Assembly: GCA_964215955.1 (NCBI GenBank)
Contig: CAXPDR010000017.1
Span: forward strand, 62,001 to 126,000
Length of the DNA stretch: 64,000 nucleotides
Source: GCA-2706205 sp964215955
Lineage (GTDB): Bacteria; Bdellovibrionota; Bacteriovoracia; Bacteriovoracales; Bacteriovoracaceae
Reading direction: 5' to 3'
Shown here: piece by piece, positions 35,220 through 44,129 of the stretch
Layout: every line of letters starts with the position of its first letter
How positions within the stretch are numbered: the stretch's first letter is position 1
The notes under the pieces: generated by a model
Told to the model about the DNA's origin: nothing
What the model saw: the letters and a program-made list of their open reading frames with translations, nothing else
Databases searched by the model: none
Translations under genes and position numbers: made by a program

Positions 35220-37382
35220 TCAGAATTTAAAGCTAAATACGTTATTACTGGAAGAAGTAGTACTTGTTCCTGTTTGAACAGTCACAGGTTGAATTGGGGT
35301 AAAGGCAAAATTGAAAGGAGTAGAGTTTCCATATAGAGTATTATTCAAAGAAGAACTATATTGAAAATTGGTGTAGTTTGATAAGCTGTTTTGGGTATAA
35401 CCATAGCTTGAAAGATAAGCATTATTCTCAAGAAGCTCTTGTCTTTGTCGGTAACTTTCTAAGGCTTTCATGTACATTGTGTCATAATTATCAATTCGCC
35501 TTAATTGAAATTTTGTATCAGTATTAACAAAGCTGGTTTGGGCATAACTCATTATTAAAGTTTGAATATTTGGTAAAATACTTGTTGCTGCTGCATATTC
35601 AAAAGCTTGTGAGTAACTAACGCCATCATCTTCTGTTTCTGTATCAACTATTACGACATTTTGTTTGGCCTCAATCATATCTTGCCAAGTTTTTTTAAAT
35701 TCATTTTCGTCTAGATAGTGTTTGCATAAATGTTTTAGATTCGTACTTCCTTTTTTACATTCTTTAAGGAGGTCCTTCTTTATAGTGTCGAGTTTGTTTT
35801 TAGAAAGTAAGCCCCCAATAGCATCATCAACTAAAGTGGTTTCTAACTTTATAAGAGCTTCCTCCCCATTGAAGCCTAGGTTTAATGCGGTCAAACCAGT
35901 ATCAATTCCATTGGATTGAACACAGTCTACTTTGGGGGAGTTGAATTTCCAAAGATCATTTTTTTGCCTACAGTAATTTGAGTTTAAATTAGATAACGCT
36001 AAAGCCTTTTGTTGATTAAGTAGGGGAAATGGAGCTTTTTTACTTTGAATCTTAAGCTCAACCTTTTTTTCCTTTAATTGGTCTCTTAATTTTGAAAGAG
36101 GTGTATTATTGGTTTTATAAGTCTCTAAACAGGCTCTTTTTTCTTCAAGCTTTTCTATGTTAAAGCATGAATGGGCGTTTGATAAATTGTTGTTTTTGTC
36201 GTTTAGATTTTCAAGGGACAAATACTTTTTATATTTTTCATTGAAATTTATATCCTCAAAGTTTTCACAAGAATCGGGTTTGTTATCACCATTAACTCCG
36301 CAAATCTTTTCTAGACATGATATTCCAAAATCACCTGCACACGCAGTACTTAAAGGTACTCCATTCAATTTTTTTGAGCTTCTTTTGGCCAGGTACATGG
36401 CAATTTCTTTTCCAAGACTTTTCTTTTGCAGCTTGATGTCGTTCTTTAGTCTTAACTGGGTATTGATTAAATTCTTTTGAATATTTCCTTCCTCGAGAAG
36501 TTTTGGTAGATCAAAGTTTGAAAGGACTTTGTTAAAATTTTCTCGGATAAACTCTGTGATTTCTGTTTTTCCTGTAGGATCGGTATTCGAGTAGGAAACA
36601 CTAATTTCTTTTAATTCTTTCGACCTTTCCATGATCTCTTCTACGAGACTATCTGTGTTTTCATTGGCCAGCTTTTTTCTTTTAAATTCATTTATTTTTT
36701 CAACCAGAGTTTTTACTTTTTTGAAGTCTGATGAATTTTTAAATTCATTAGGGGTCTGATTTTCAGATCCTCCTGAAGTAATTGTTAAACGTGATTGATA
36801 TTGCTCATATCTAGCAATTCTCTCATATCGTCCATTACTTAGTTGTTTATCTGCATCTAAGAAACCGGAAAGAGTTTCAAGGAGAGGCTCCTTATTCGTA
36901 GACGCTTTATAGGTCTTACAAAAATCTGATTCAGAGAAAGTTTGACCTTGTTTACATTCATTCTTAAGATAGCTTTTTAAGTTTTCTGCTCCCTTTCCAT
37001 CATATCGACTAAAAATAGTCGTATCATTTTTAAATTTAAGACCTTCATGAAGAAGATTTGCGCTTTCTAAACTGTTTTCTAGTTTTTCAAAGGACTCTGT
37101 AGCCTTGGAAATATCTTTTGGAGTTAAATCATTTAAGGAGTTGTGATGTCCCTCAATACTGAGGCCTAATGAAACAAGTCCTTCTGCAATAACAAGATCA
37201 GCCAAGAGCTTATTATATTCTTGAGTTAGCTGGGCCCTCGTTTTACAACCTTCACAATTATCTACTTTTGAGTTTTGAATCTGATATTCCAAAGCAAGAA
37301 TATCTTTTTTCAAGCCTTCACAATCAAGGGCATTCGCCATCCAGGAAAAAGTAAATATAGTTATAAACAAGTATAGTTTCAC
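35220..37382 (-). CDS. Large secreted coiled-coil protein of unknown function
   Basis: 720 residues with a GTG start and a signal peptide (MKLYLFITIFTFSWMANA). The body is highly helical and charged with long coiled-coil-prone stretches (for example about 30-110, 210-260, 300-340 and 415-460) and scattered cysteines, including NCEGCKTR and ACAGDFGISCLEKICG. The last 70 residues are Ser/Asn/Thr-rich and contain Tyr repeats (YLSSYGYTQNSLSNYTNFQY), ending VFSFKF. No family recognised. There is no clear ribosome-binding site, and the sigma-28-like promoter would give an almost leaderless mRNA. Confidence 0.65.
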   Translation of the reverse strand: MKLYLFITIFTFSWMANALDCEGLKKDILALEYQIQNSKVDNCEGCKTRAQLTQEYNKLLADLVIAEGLVSLGLSIEGHHNSLNDLTPKDISKATESFEKLENSLESANLLHEGLKFKNDTTIFSRYDGKGAENLKSYLKNECKQGQTFSESDFCKTYKASTNKEPLLETLSGFLDADKQLSNGRYERIARYEQYQSRLTITSGGSENQTPNEFKNSSDFKKVKTLVEKINEFKRKKLANENTDSLVEEIMERSKELKEISVSYSNTDPTGKTEITEFIRENFNKVLSNFDLPKLLEEGNIQKNLINTQLRLKNDIKLQKKSLGKEIAMYLAKRSSKKLNGVPLSTACAGDFGISCLEKICGVNGDNKPDSCENFEDINFNEKYKKYLSLENLNDKNNNLSNAHSCFNIEKLEEKRACLETYKTNNTPLSKLRDQLKEKKVELKIQSKKAPFPLLNQQKALALSNLNSNYCRQKNDLWKFNSPKVDCVQSNGIDTGLTALNLGFNGEEALIKLETTLVDDAIGGLLSKNKLDTIKKDLLKECKKGSTNLKHLCKHYLDENEFKKTWQDMIEAKQNVVIVDTETEDDGVSYSQAFEYAAATSILPNIQTLIMSYAQTSFVNTDTKFQLRRIDNYDTMYMKALESYRQRQELLENNAYLSSYGYTQNSLSNYTNFQYSSSLNNTLYGNSTPFNFAFTPIQPVTVQTGTSTTSSSNNVFSFKF

Positions 37383-37389
37383 GTATCTT

Positions 37390-37417
37390 GAATCGGCATT
37401 AAATAAATAAAACTTGA
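37390..37417 (-). promoter_or_regulatory. Sigma-28-like promoter for the coiled-coil protein
   Basis: On the minus strand TCAAG is followed after about 15 bases by GCCGATTC (6 of 8). The -35 is a looser match than at 35036, and the predicted start falls almost on the GTG codon, so confidence is lower. Confidence 0.45.
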
Positions 37418-37462
37418 GTTTGTAATGTGGGTATAGCGTTAATTCAGTAGTTTAGGTGGCTT

Positions 37463-38551
37463 TTAGCCATGTCCAGAACTCATGAAAACTTCGTCATAAT
37501 TTATCGCTTTATAAGAATTACCAAGACTCATATAATAGTCTTGCGCAAATCTCATTGAGTCCTCCAGATCTTGGCAAGTAAACATGGTATTTCTAAATTT
37601 AGCAGCATTTGGAAAGCCAGCAGCAAACCAAACGATTAGTTTCCTTAACTGAACAAGTCTTGTTCTTTCATTTTCATAAGTATCACAGGTATATTGATAT
37701 AATCTTTCGATTACTTCCCAATAATCTTCACCTTTAAATAAAGAGGTATGAGTGGCCGTATCTGTTTGCAAAGACTCTAGAAAGATAAATGGATTCCTTA
37801 AGCAGCCTCTGGCAATCATAAGCGCTTTACAGTTTGTTTTGTTCAAACGCTCTCTTACTTGATGTGGTTGGTGGAGATCCCCATTTCCAATAATAGGTAG
37901 GGTTGAGTTACTTGCGAACTCTTCGATATAGTCCCAGTTGGCCAAGCCAGTGTATTGTTGAGCCCTAGTTCTTCCGTGAATCGCCACCCATTCAACGCCT
38001 TCGTTAAGGGCGATCTTTTCAATTTTATCTGCGTTTATATCGTCCGCGTCCCAACCTGTTCTAATTTTAATAGTTAAGGGGACTGGGATCGCTTTTTTTA
38101 CTTTATTAAAAAATGGAGCAAGATCTTCAATATTTTTTAGAAGAGCTGAACCTCCACCTTTTGAGACAACTTTTCTTACGGGACAGCCCATATTAATATC
38201 AATGAACTTAGGATTAGATCTCATGGCCACTTGAGCAGCTTTGGCCATTGCATCTCCATCTTCTCCGAAGAGCTGAATCCCTACATTTCTTTCTCTCTCA
38301 TCAATTTTTAGCATTTGAAGAGTTCTTTTATTTTCATAATTAATTCCATGGCAGGAAATTAATTCGCTTACTGTGCCACCTGCACCAAGGTCCTCCATCA
38401 GCATTCGGAAAGGAGGGGTACAAATTCCGGCCATTGGAGCTAATAATAGCGGAGAGTCAAAATGTATTTCCCCTAATTTGATTGGGCTCATACCTTTTTG
38501 GCAGGTATCTATCTTACTTTGTAATTGTGTTGAAAATGTCTTATTATGCAT
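37463..38551 (-). CDS. dusB: tRNA-dihydrouridine synthase (DusB type)
   Basis: FMN enzyme that reduces uridine to dihydrouridine in tRNA. Family motifs in order: LLLAPMAGICTPPFR (about 35-49), IQLFGED, DINMGCPVRKV with the catalytic C123, IKIRTGWD, IHGRTRAQQYTG, and PIIGNGDL. About 360 residues, 20-40 longer than usual DusB. The N-terminal 20 residues before MSPIKLGEIHF may be untranslated; an ATG at 38491 would give a normal N-terminus, and neither start has a convincing ribosome-binding site. Divergent from the HAD gene at 38603. Confidence 0.9.
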   Translation of the reverse strand: MHNKTFSTQLQSKIDTCQKGMSPIKLGEIHFDSPLLLAPMAGICTPPFRMLMEDLGAGGTVSELISCHGINYENKRTLQMLKIDERERNVGIQLFGEDGDAMAKAAQVAMRSNPKFIDINMGCPVRKVVSKGGGSALLKNIEDLAPFFNKVKKAIPVPLTIKIRTGWDADDINADKIEKIALNEGVEWVAIHGRTRAQQYTGLANWDYIEEFASNSTLPIIGNGDLHQPHQVRERLNKTNCKALMIARGCLRNPFIFLESLQTDTATHTSLFKGEDYWEVIERLYQYTCDTYENERTRLVQLRKLIVWFAAGFPNAAKFRNTMFTCQDLEDSMRFAQDYYMSLGNSYKAINYDEVFMSSGHG

Positions 38552-38602
38552 GGAAGCTGAATTACAACTTTCTGACTAAAACGGCAATATTAAAGGGATG
38601 TT

Positions 38603-39073
38603 TTGAAAACTTTTACACATATAGTCTTTGATCACGATGGTACATTAATAGATATGAGAACTTTGGAAAAGAAAGTATTTCCTGGAATGCTAGATGTTTT
38701 GAAACTTCTCAAAGAATCTGGGGTGAAAATGTATGTCTGGACGGCAAGATCTAAAGAAAGTGCATTAGATACATTGGCCAAAAATGGGATAGAGTCTTAT
38801 TTTTCTGATGTTTGCGGAGGTAATAATGCAGCTAGTAAGCCATCTCCTGCTGGGATTGAATATCTAATAAGTGAGGTAAATCCTCAAAATGTCATTGTCA
38901 TTGGGGATTCTATAGGCGATATTATTGGCGGCCAAAAGTTTGGTGCCACAAGCTTTGGGGCGATGTGGGGCCATGGAAGTAATGAGGCTTTTGAGATTTT
39001 TAAATCTTATGGAGCAGAAAGCTCTTTTAGAGAAGTTAAAGAATTTGAAGATTATTTAAGAAAGCATATATAG
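38603..39073 (+). CDS. HAD-family hydrolase
   Basis: 156 residues, probable small-molecule phosphatase. Motif I is FDHDGTLIDM (D11, D13), motif II WTARS with its hydroxyl residue, motif III a conserved Lys (SKPSP), and motif IV VIGDSIGDI. There is almost no cap domain between motifs I and II, so the active site is open (C0 or very small C1 type). The TTG start has AAGGG five bases before. Ends nine bases before ffh, so they are likely co-transcribed. Substrate unknown; a phosphoglycolate-phosphatase-like role is possible. Confidence 0.82.
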   Translation: MKTFTHIVFDHDGTLIDMRTLEKKVFPGMLDVLKLLKESGVKMYVWTARSKESALDTLAKNGIESYFSDVCGGNNAASKPSPAGIEYLISEVNPQNVIVIGDSIGDIIGGQKFGATSFGAMWGHGSNEAFEIFKSYGAESSFREVKEFEDYLRKHI

Positions 39074-39082
39074 AGGTAAAAC

Positions 39083-40507
39083 ATGTTTGATAATTTAAGT
39101 GAGAAGTTTTCTGACGCATTTAAGAATGTAACAGGAAAAGGGAAAATCACTGAATCTAATATTGAGGATACTTTAAAACAAGTAAGAACAGCTCTTTTAG
39201 AGGCGGATGTTAATTTTAAAGTCGTAAAGGAATTTGTTGCCAAAGTTAAAGAGCAGGCTTTAGGTGAGAAGGTTTTAAAAGGTGTTAATCCTGGAGAGCA
39301 ATTTGTTAAAATCATGCATGATGAGCTTGCTGGGCTAATGGGTGAAGAGCATGAAGAACTTAAGCTTGATAGACCTCTTAACCCTATTTTGATTGTTGGT
39401 TTAAATGGTGCGGGAAAAACCACCTTTACAGGAAAATTAGCTTTATATTTAAAAAATAAGAAAAAACATGATGTTTATTTGATTCCAGCGGATAACTTTA
39501 GGCCAGCAGCTAAGGATCAATTAATAAAACATGCTAAGAATATGCAGATCGATTATTTCGATTCTGATCTTTCAATGCTTCCAAAAGATATTGTTAATGC
39601 AGGGATGGAGGAAGCCAAAAAACTTGGAAAGAAAGTTGTCATTGTAGATACAGCTGGTCGTTTACAAGTAGACGAAGAATTAATGGGGCAGTTGGTTGAT
39701 GTTAAAAATGAACTAAAAGATCCTGAAGTTCTTTTAGTTGCAGATGCTATGACAGGACAAGAAGCAGTTAATGTTGCCAAAGTATTCCATGAAAAAATAG
39801 GGCTAACAGGAGCTGTTCTTTCTAAAATGGATTCAGACGCTAGAGGTGGTGCTGCTCTCTCAATTAGATATGTAACTCAAGTACCAATCAGATTTATTTC
39901 TGTTGGTGAAAAGATGAAGGAATTAGAGCCTTTTCATCCAGATAGATTGGCCAAGAGAATTCTTGATATGGGAGATGTCGTTTCCCTAGTTGAAAAGGCT
40001 CAAGATGCTATAGATGAGAAAGAAGCTGAACGCATGATGAAGCGTTTGGAGAAACAACAATTTACAATTGCCGATTTTGTAAAACAGATGGATCAAATAA
40101 ATAAATTGGGTTCAATGTCTAGTATCCTTAAAATGATTCCAGGTATGGGAGGGATGTTAAGACAAGTTGGTGATTTGAGTCCAGCCGAAGATGAAATGAA
40201 AAAAATGAGGGTTTTGATTAACTCTATGACCCAAAAAGAACGAGATAATCATAAGCTGTTAAATGACTCTAGGATTGCTAGAATTGCAAAAGGGTCAGGA
40301 ACATCTGAGCAGGATGTTAGAGAGTTTGTTAAAAAGTTTGAGCAAATGCAGTCCATGATGATTGGTATGATGGGGATGATGAAAGGTGGTGGAATGCCTC
40401 AGATGCCCGGAATGCCTGCTATGCCTGGCTATAGGCAAGCTCCTAAAGGTGGAAAGAAAAAGAAGGGCGGCAAAAAGAAAAGCCCTTTTGGAAGCAAGTT
40501 TTTTTAA
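39083..40507 (+). CDS. ffh: Signal recognition particle protein Ffh
   Basis: GTPase that binds SRP RNA and signal peptides and delivers membrane proteins to FtsY. Order: N domain (1-95), G domain with P-loop GLNGAGKTT at 106-114 (a slightly unusual form of GxxGxGKTT), DTAGRL at 190, SKMD and DARGGAALS, then the methionine-rich M domain (KMIPGMGGM, MIGMMGMMKGGGMPQMPG) and a Lys-rich tail. Length 474, normal to slightly long. AGAGG precedes the ATG by six bases. Followed by rpsP after about 100 bases, a common order. Confidence 0.96.
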   Translation: MFDNLSEKFSDAFKNVTGKGKITESNIEDTLKQVRTALLEADVNFKVVKEFVAKVKEQALGEKVLKGVNPGEQFVKIMHDELAGLMGEEHEELKLDRPLNPILIVGLNGAGKTTFTGKLALYLKNKKKHDVYLIPADNFRPAAKDQLIKHAKNMQIDYFDSDLSMLPKDIVNAGMEEAKKLGKKVVIVDTAGRLQVDEELMGQLVDVKNELKDPEVLLVADAMTGQEAVNVAKVFHEKIGLTGAVLSKMDSDARGGAALSIRYVTQVPIRFISVGEKMKELEPFHPDRLAKRILDMGDVVSLVEKAQDAIDEKEAERMMKRLEKQQFTIADFVKQMDQINKLGSMSSILKMIPGMGGMLRQVGDLSPAEDEMKKMRVLINSMTQKERDNHKLLNDSRIARIAKGSGTSEQDVREFVKKFEQMQSMMIGMMGMMKGGGMPQMPGMPAMPGYRQAPKGGKKKKGGKKKSPFGSKFF

Positions 40508-40535
40508 AATTATCGAGCTCAACCAAGTAAATTCA

Positions 40536-40564
40536 TTGACTTTAATGATGTAATGAATTAAAAA
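40536..40564 (+). promoter_or_regulatory. rpsP promoter-like element (twin of the rplS one)
   Basis: TTGACT, 17 bases, then TAAAAA. Its spacer begins TTAATGA exactly like the element before rplS at 50152. The -10 is a poor match, but the paired conservation supports it. Confidence 0.5.
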
Positions 40565-40610
40565 TACAGTCTTTAAAATTGGGATTTTTAATATATTAGG
40601 AGAAATATAA

Positions 40611-40853
40611 ATGGTAAAAATTAGATTACAGCGTGGCGGTAGAACTCACAGACCAGTTTACACAATTGTAGCAGCTAACTCTAGAGCAGCAAGAAACGGA
40701 AAATTCTTAGAGAAATTAGGTCAATATGATCCAAACTCTAAAGAAGAACTTAAGGATGTTAAGTTAGAGTCTGTTCAAGCATGGATTGGAAAAGGAGCTC
40801 AATTATCTGATACTGTTAGGTCTTTATTCAAAAAACATGGCGTTAAACTATAA
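40611..40853 (+). CDS. rpsP: 30S ribosomal protein S16
   Basis: 80 residues, full-length S16: opens VKIRLQRGGRTHRPVYTIV, then RAARNGKFLEKLGQYDP and the C-terminal VRSLFKKHGV. It assembles early in the 30S body. AGGAG is six bases or so before the ATG. First gene of the rpsP-khpA pair, followed after an intrinsic terminator by rimM-trmD. Confidence 0.97.
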   Translation: MVKIRLQRGGRTHRPVYTIVAANSRAARNGKFLEKLGQYDPNSKEELKDVKLESVQAWIGKGAQLSDTVRSLFKKHGVKL

Positions 40854-40937
40854 ATAAAGAAATTTTTTTTTGAAATAGTATATAACCTGTGTACAATAAA
40901 TCTATAAGTTATAAAAATGATAAACCAAGTAGGTGTT

Positions 40938-41177
40938 ATGAGTGAGCTTAGAGATTTAATTGAATATGTTGCTAAGTCTTTAGTGGACATGCCTGAGAAA
41001 GTTGAAGTTAGAGAAATCGAAGGTGAGCAAACAGTTGTTATTGAACTTATTGTTGATGAAACAGATCGTGGAAAAGTTATTGGTAAACAAGGTAGGACAG
41101 CGAAAGCTTTGAGAACCATTTTAAATGCCGCTTCTACAAAACTGAAAAGAAGATCTGTTTTAGAAATAATTGAATAA
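40938..41177 (+). CDS. khpA: KH-domain RNA-binding protein KhpA
   Basis: 79 residues from the ATG at 40938, which follows AGGTG; an in-frame ATG at 40917 has no ribosome-binding site. A single KH domain with the GKVIGKQGRT loop (GxxG) and two flanking helices. The rpsP-khpA-rimM-trmD order is widely conserved. In other bacteria KhpA pairs with KhpB to bind many RNAs and affects cell division; a khpB is not in the window. Confidence 0.9.
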   Translation: MSELRDLIEYVAKSLVDMPEKVEVREIEGEQTVVIELIVDETDRGKVIGKQGRTAKALRTILNAASTKLKRRSVLEIIE

Positions 41178-41206
41178 CTTTTAAAAAAATCTTTTTATAA
41201 ATAAAT

Positions 41207-41254
41207 GCCAGTATTATCTGATTTTATTAGGTGATACTGGCTTTTTCTTTTTTT
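41207..41254 (+). terminator. Intrinsic terminator directly in front of rimM
   Basis: GCCAGTAT (41207-41214) pairs with ATACTGGC (41234-41241), followed by T5-C-T7. The T run touches the ATG of rimM. It may terminate the khpA transcript or attenuate rimM-trmD. Confidence 0.75.
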
Positions 41255-41782
41255 ATGAACGAAAAATCCAAATTAATAGAGCTAGGTGTTTCCAATCGTC
41301 CCCACGGTATCAAAGGTGGGTTTCTTTTTAAATTAAAAAACCATGATGATAGCATTTTGCAGGATGGATTTGAAATTTTAATCTTTCCTGATGGAGAGAA
41401 AAGTTCAGTATCTTCGGGTGGCGAGAAAGTCATTATTGAAAAAATTCATTTTGGAAATAAAACAATTTGTTATTTAAAAGGAATTAGAGACAGGAATATT
41501 GTTGAGCAAATGCTTCCTTTTAAAATTTTTGTAACTAGGTCTAGCTTTCCAGAACCTGAGGAAGACGAATGGTATCTTGAAGACCTCAAAGGCCTTGATG
41601 TCTTTGATATGGATGGTTACAAAATTGGAAAAGTTAAGAATTTTTTTGATAATGGTGCGCAAACAGTTCTTCAGGTGAAGCTTGAAAATGAAGTTATTGA
41701 ACTTCCTTTTGTAGAGGTTTTCTTTCCTTATATCGATTTAGAAAAAAATAAAATAACCATGATTCTTCCGGAGTATGAATAG
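41255..41782 (+). CDS. rimM: 16S rRNA processing protein RimM
   Basis: Helps mature the 30S head and binds S19. 175 residues from the ATG at 41255. N-terminal barrel with LIELGVSNRPHGIKGGFLFK, then a PRC-type barrel with DEWYLEDLKGLDVFDMDGYKIGKV, VLQVKLENEVIELPFVEVF and YIDLEKNKITM, as in RimM. The ATG has no Shine-Dalgarno: the bases before it are the T run of a terminator hairpin. A GTG at 41231 is in frame but lies in the hairpin. Its stop overlaps the trmD start by one base. Confidence 0.93.
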   Translation: MNEKSKLIELGVSNRPHGIKGGFLFKLKNHDDSILQDGFEILIFPDGEKSSVSSGGEKVIIEKIHFGNKTICYLKGIRDRNIVEQMLPFKIFVTRSSFPEPEEDEWYLEDLKGLDVFDMDGYKIGKVKNFFDNGAQTVLQVKLENEVIELPFVEVFFPYIDLEKNKITMILPEYE

Positions 41783-42540
41783 TGCTTAGAAGGATTTGGA
41801 TTCTTACAATGTTTGAAAATTATTTTGATCAATTCTCTCAGATTGGAGTTTTGGGAAGAGTATTTTCAAATCAAAGATCAAGTGGTTTAAATTTTAAGTT
41901 AAATATAGTTCAAATACCTAAGTATTGTAAAAAAGGGTTTAAGGGCGTTGATGATTCTCCATTTGGTGGAGGAGTTGGAATGATTATGCGTCCTGATGTT
42001 CTTGAAAATGCTTTAATGAAAGGTGTTGTAGAGGCGGGCGGTTATTGTCAAAATAATTTTAAAGAACAACTTCATGTTGTTTGTCCAGCTCCTAGAGGAA
42101 AAGTTTGGAACCATCCTCGCGCTCTTGAATTTGCAAAGCGTCACTTAAGCCTTGAATCAAATAAGGATTTAGTTTTTGTCTGTGGGCGATATGAAGGAAT
42201 AGATGAAAGGTTTTTTAATCAGTATGTAGATGAATTTATTTCATTAGGGGACTATATTTTAACCGGTGGAGAGTTAGCTACTCAAATCATTCTCGACTCA
42301 GCAATGAGGTTTTCTGATGGTGTACTAGGTAATAAGTTATCTGTAGTGGATGAATCGTTTGCTCATGATGGTTTAGAGTATGCACTTTATACAAGGCCAC
42401 AAGACTTTAATGGTGAAAAAATTCCTTCTGAGTTATTATCCGGTGATCCTAAAAAAATAGAAAAATTTAAGAAAGAGTCTGCTCTTAATATGACGAAGAA
42501 GTATAGACCAGACTTGTTATTAAATAACCCGGATAGCTAA
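41782..42540 (+). CDS. trmD: tRNA (guanine-N1)-methyltransferase TrmD
   Basis: Makes m1G37 in tRNA to prevent frameshifting. 252 residues, GTG start overlapping the rimM stop by one base. SPOUT trefoil-knot motifs: DDSPFGGGVGMIMRPDV (59-73), VFVCGRYEGIDERF, and the knot ISLGDYILTGGELA. The C-terminal tRNA-binding part has the DGLEYALYTRP and GEKIPSELLSGDPKKIE patterns. The rplS gene expected next is about 7.8 kb away. Confidence 0.96.
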   Translation: MLRRIWILTMFENYFDQFSQIGVLGRVFSNQRSSGLNFKLNIVQIPKYCKKGFKGVDDSPFGGGVGMIMRPDVLENALMKGVVEAGGYCQNNFKEQLHVVCPAPRGKVWNHPRALEFAKRHLSLESNKDLVFVCGRYEGIDERFFNQYVDEFISLGDYILTGGELATQIILDSAMRFSDGVLGNKLSVVDESFAHDGLEYALYTRPQDFNGEKIPSELLSGDPKKIEKFKKESALNMTKKYRPDLLLNNPDS

Positions 42541-42732
42541 CCTTTCTCAAATACATTTATCTTGGTGTATGAAGAAAATCGGGCAGATTTTAAAGTAAAA
42601 AAATAATTGACAACCTTACTCGCTTGATCCAAATAATTCAATTTTATGGAACCCATAATTTGTCCAGTATAGGAAGATAATATTTTCTTCCCATACCTTG
42701 GACAAACAACTTCTGAATTTTAAATCAGAAAA
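42541..42732. other. Intergenic region with strong inverted repeats
   Basis: TTTGTCCA (42659-42666) pairs with TGGACAAA (42699-42706), and GGAAGA/TCTTCC nests inside at 42672-42677 and 42686-42691, forming a long hairpin with one internal loop. A second repeat, TTCTGA/TCAGAA, is at 42711-42730 just after the convergent stop at 42733. TTGACA at 42606 lies about 50 bases upstream of the long hairpin. There is no T run, so this is not a classical terminator on either strand. Confidence 0.5.
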
Positions 42733-43275
42733 TTAGATATGAGCTGTCTTAGCATTTATTAGAGTCAAAGCTCCTATCGCTGCTTCTTTTAAACTACATT
42801 TGTTATTATAGCTAACTGCTTCTTTTGAAGTTGCATTATCTTTACCAACAATTGATCCTGCAATTGAAGATGTTATTTTCGCATATACTTTTTTGTTATC
42901 TTTAGAGACTCTCATATCGTCTATCTTTGCAAAGCTATCCAAAACTCCTGGGAAAAATTCAATCTTGTTTCCTTTTAATTTTGCCACTAGTTTTTTAGTT
43001 TCAAAAAGACCACTGCCGTGAACAAAGATATTGTTATCATTATCTATTGTTGTTTCTGTGTAACGACATCCCCAAAAGACAAAGGTACAACTTGCCATTC
43101 CTTCTTGGTATCTTGCAATGTTCCCTTTAAATCTAATATCACGATCAAGCATATCGAACCTTCCCTTAAGGCGAACCTGGCACGGGTCATTTGGTATAGG
43201 TTGTTTAGATGCACAAGATACTTGTAAAATTAAGATTAATCCTAAGGCCATTAAGTTCATTAAATTTTTTTTCAT
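42733..43275 (-). CDS. Lipoprotein of unknown function
   Basis: 180 residues; signal MKKNLMNLMALGLILILQVSC with Cys at 21. The mature domain is beta-rich with cysteines (DPCQVRLKG, SCTFVFWGCRYTET, NNKCSLKEAA) and ends in a more helical tail. No recognised family. Convergent with trmD across a spacer with inverted repeats and divergent from the metzincin operon. Confidence 0.68.
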   Translation of the reverse strand: MKKNLMNLMALGLILILQVSCASKQPIPNDPCQVRLKGRFDMLDRDIRFKGNIARYQEGMASCTFVFWGCRYTETTIDNDNNIFVHGSGLFETKKLVAKLKGNKIEFFPGVLDSFAKIDDMRVSKDNKKVYAKITSSIAGSIVGKDNATSKEAVSYNNKCSLKEAAIGALTLINAKTAHI

Positions 43276-43487
43276 TTTTACTCCGTTTTAAAATTTGTTG
43301 TTGTCATGTTTTAAAGAATAATGATGAAGATTCGAATTTAAGATGAATTAAAAATGTAATTTGACTAAAATTCTTATACTAATTGTACAACTTATGTGTT
43401 TTCAAATAGTTAGTTTCTGGAACGTACTTTACAACTTGCTCCCACCATAGGATAGTCGGTCAAAAAAATGAAAGAGAGGGAAGATAG
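43276..43487. other. Divergent promoter region 42733-43275 / 43488-46775
   Basis: 212 AT-rich bases without a gene. TTGACT at 43361-43366 with TGTACA 17 bases downstream is the best sigma-70-like pair but weak. No sigma-54 or sigma-28 motif. Confidence 0.3.
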
Positions 43488-44123
43488 GTGAGAAGTATAA
43501 CATATATCGCTTTGTGCGTATTGTTAATGATAAGTGCTTTAAATAGTTTCGGGGCCCAAGTTTTCGATCAATCCGGTTTTTTTAATTATTTTGAAAAATT
43601 AATGCATTCAAAATCGTATGCAGAAACCCATCCATGTAATCACGAATCAACGTATCACGACTTATTAGATTCTTTGGAAGTCCACTGTGATTCTAATGGT
43701 TTTTGCTATAGTTTGATTATCTCCTCTGAGAAGGATTATAAAAAGTCTATTTTTGAATGTAATCAAAATGAAATGATTCTTCAAAGTACAAGTGGTGACT
43801 CTGAGTTTTATAGTAAAGAAGATTTTTTAAGCTTGAATAAAAATTATATAAAAAATTATTTGATAGTTGCTGACGAATATTTAGGACACTTAGTTAATTT
43901 TAGGATTCATAAATATAAAAAATCAAAAATGACTATGGCCCCTAATACAAATCACTCTTATAAGTTAGATGTGATCAATGTATTTGGAACTGTAGAGTTT
44001 TTAGAGGTTGATCATACTGAGCCTTTCATTCTTACTGTCTCATCAGAGGTTCCTGCCCCAATGCAGGTTTTACGTTTTAGAGTTGGAAATACTAATATAT
44101 TTCGATATTTAGATTATAAGTAG
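43488..44123 (+). CDS. Secreted protein, first gene of the metzincin operon
   Basis: 211 residues with a GTG start and a signal peptide (RSITYIALCVLLMISALNSFGA). Four to five cysteines in the first half (THPCNHES, VHCDSNGFCYSL, IFECNQN) point to disulfides. The second half is beta-rich, LEVDHTEPFILTVSSEVPAPMQVLRF. No family recognised. The protease gene begins six bases after its stop, so it could be a partner, chaperone or inhibitor of that protease; this is inferred from position only. Confidence 0.65.
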   Translation: MRSITYIALCVLLMISALNSFGAQVFDQSGFFNYFEKLMHSKSYAETHPCNHESTYHDLLDSLEVHCDSNGFCYSLIISSEKDYKKSIFECNQNEMILQSTSGDSEFYSKEDFLSLNKNYIKNYLIVADEYLGHLVNFRIHKYKKSKMTMAPNTNHSYKLDVINVFGTVEFLEVDHTEPFILTVSSEVPAPMQVLRFRVGNTNIFRYLDYK

Positions 44124-44129
44124 GTTTTT

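Noticed and set aside
38373..38579. Plus-strand open frame over the start of dusB
   Set aside because: Antisense to conserved dusB sequence, no ribosome-binding site and no protein-like composition.
42606..42640. TTGACA as a sigma-70 promoter for a small RNA
   Set aside because: No acceptable -10 hexamer at 16-18 bases (CAAATA at 17), so it is not called as a promoter.
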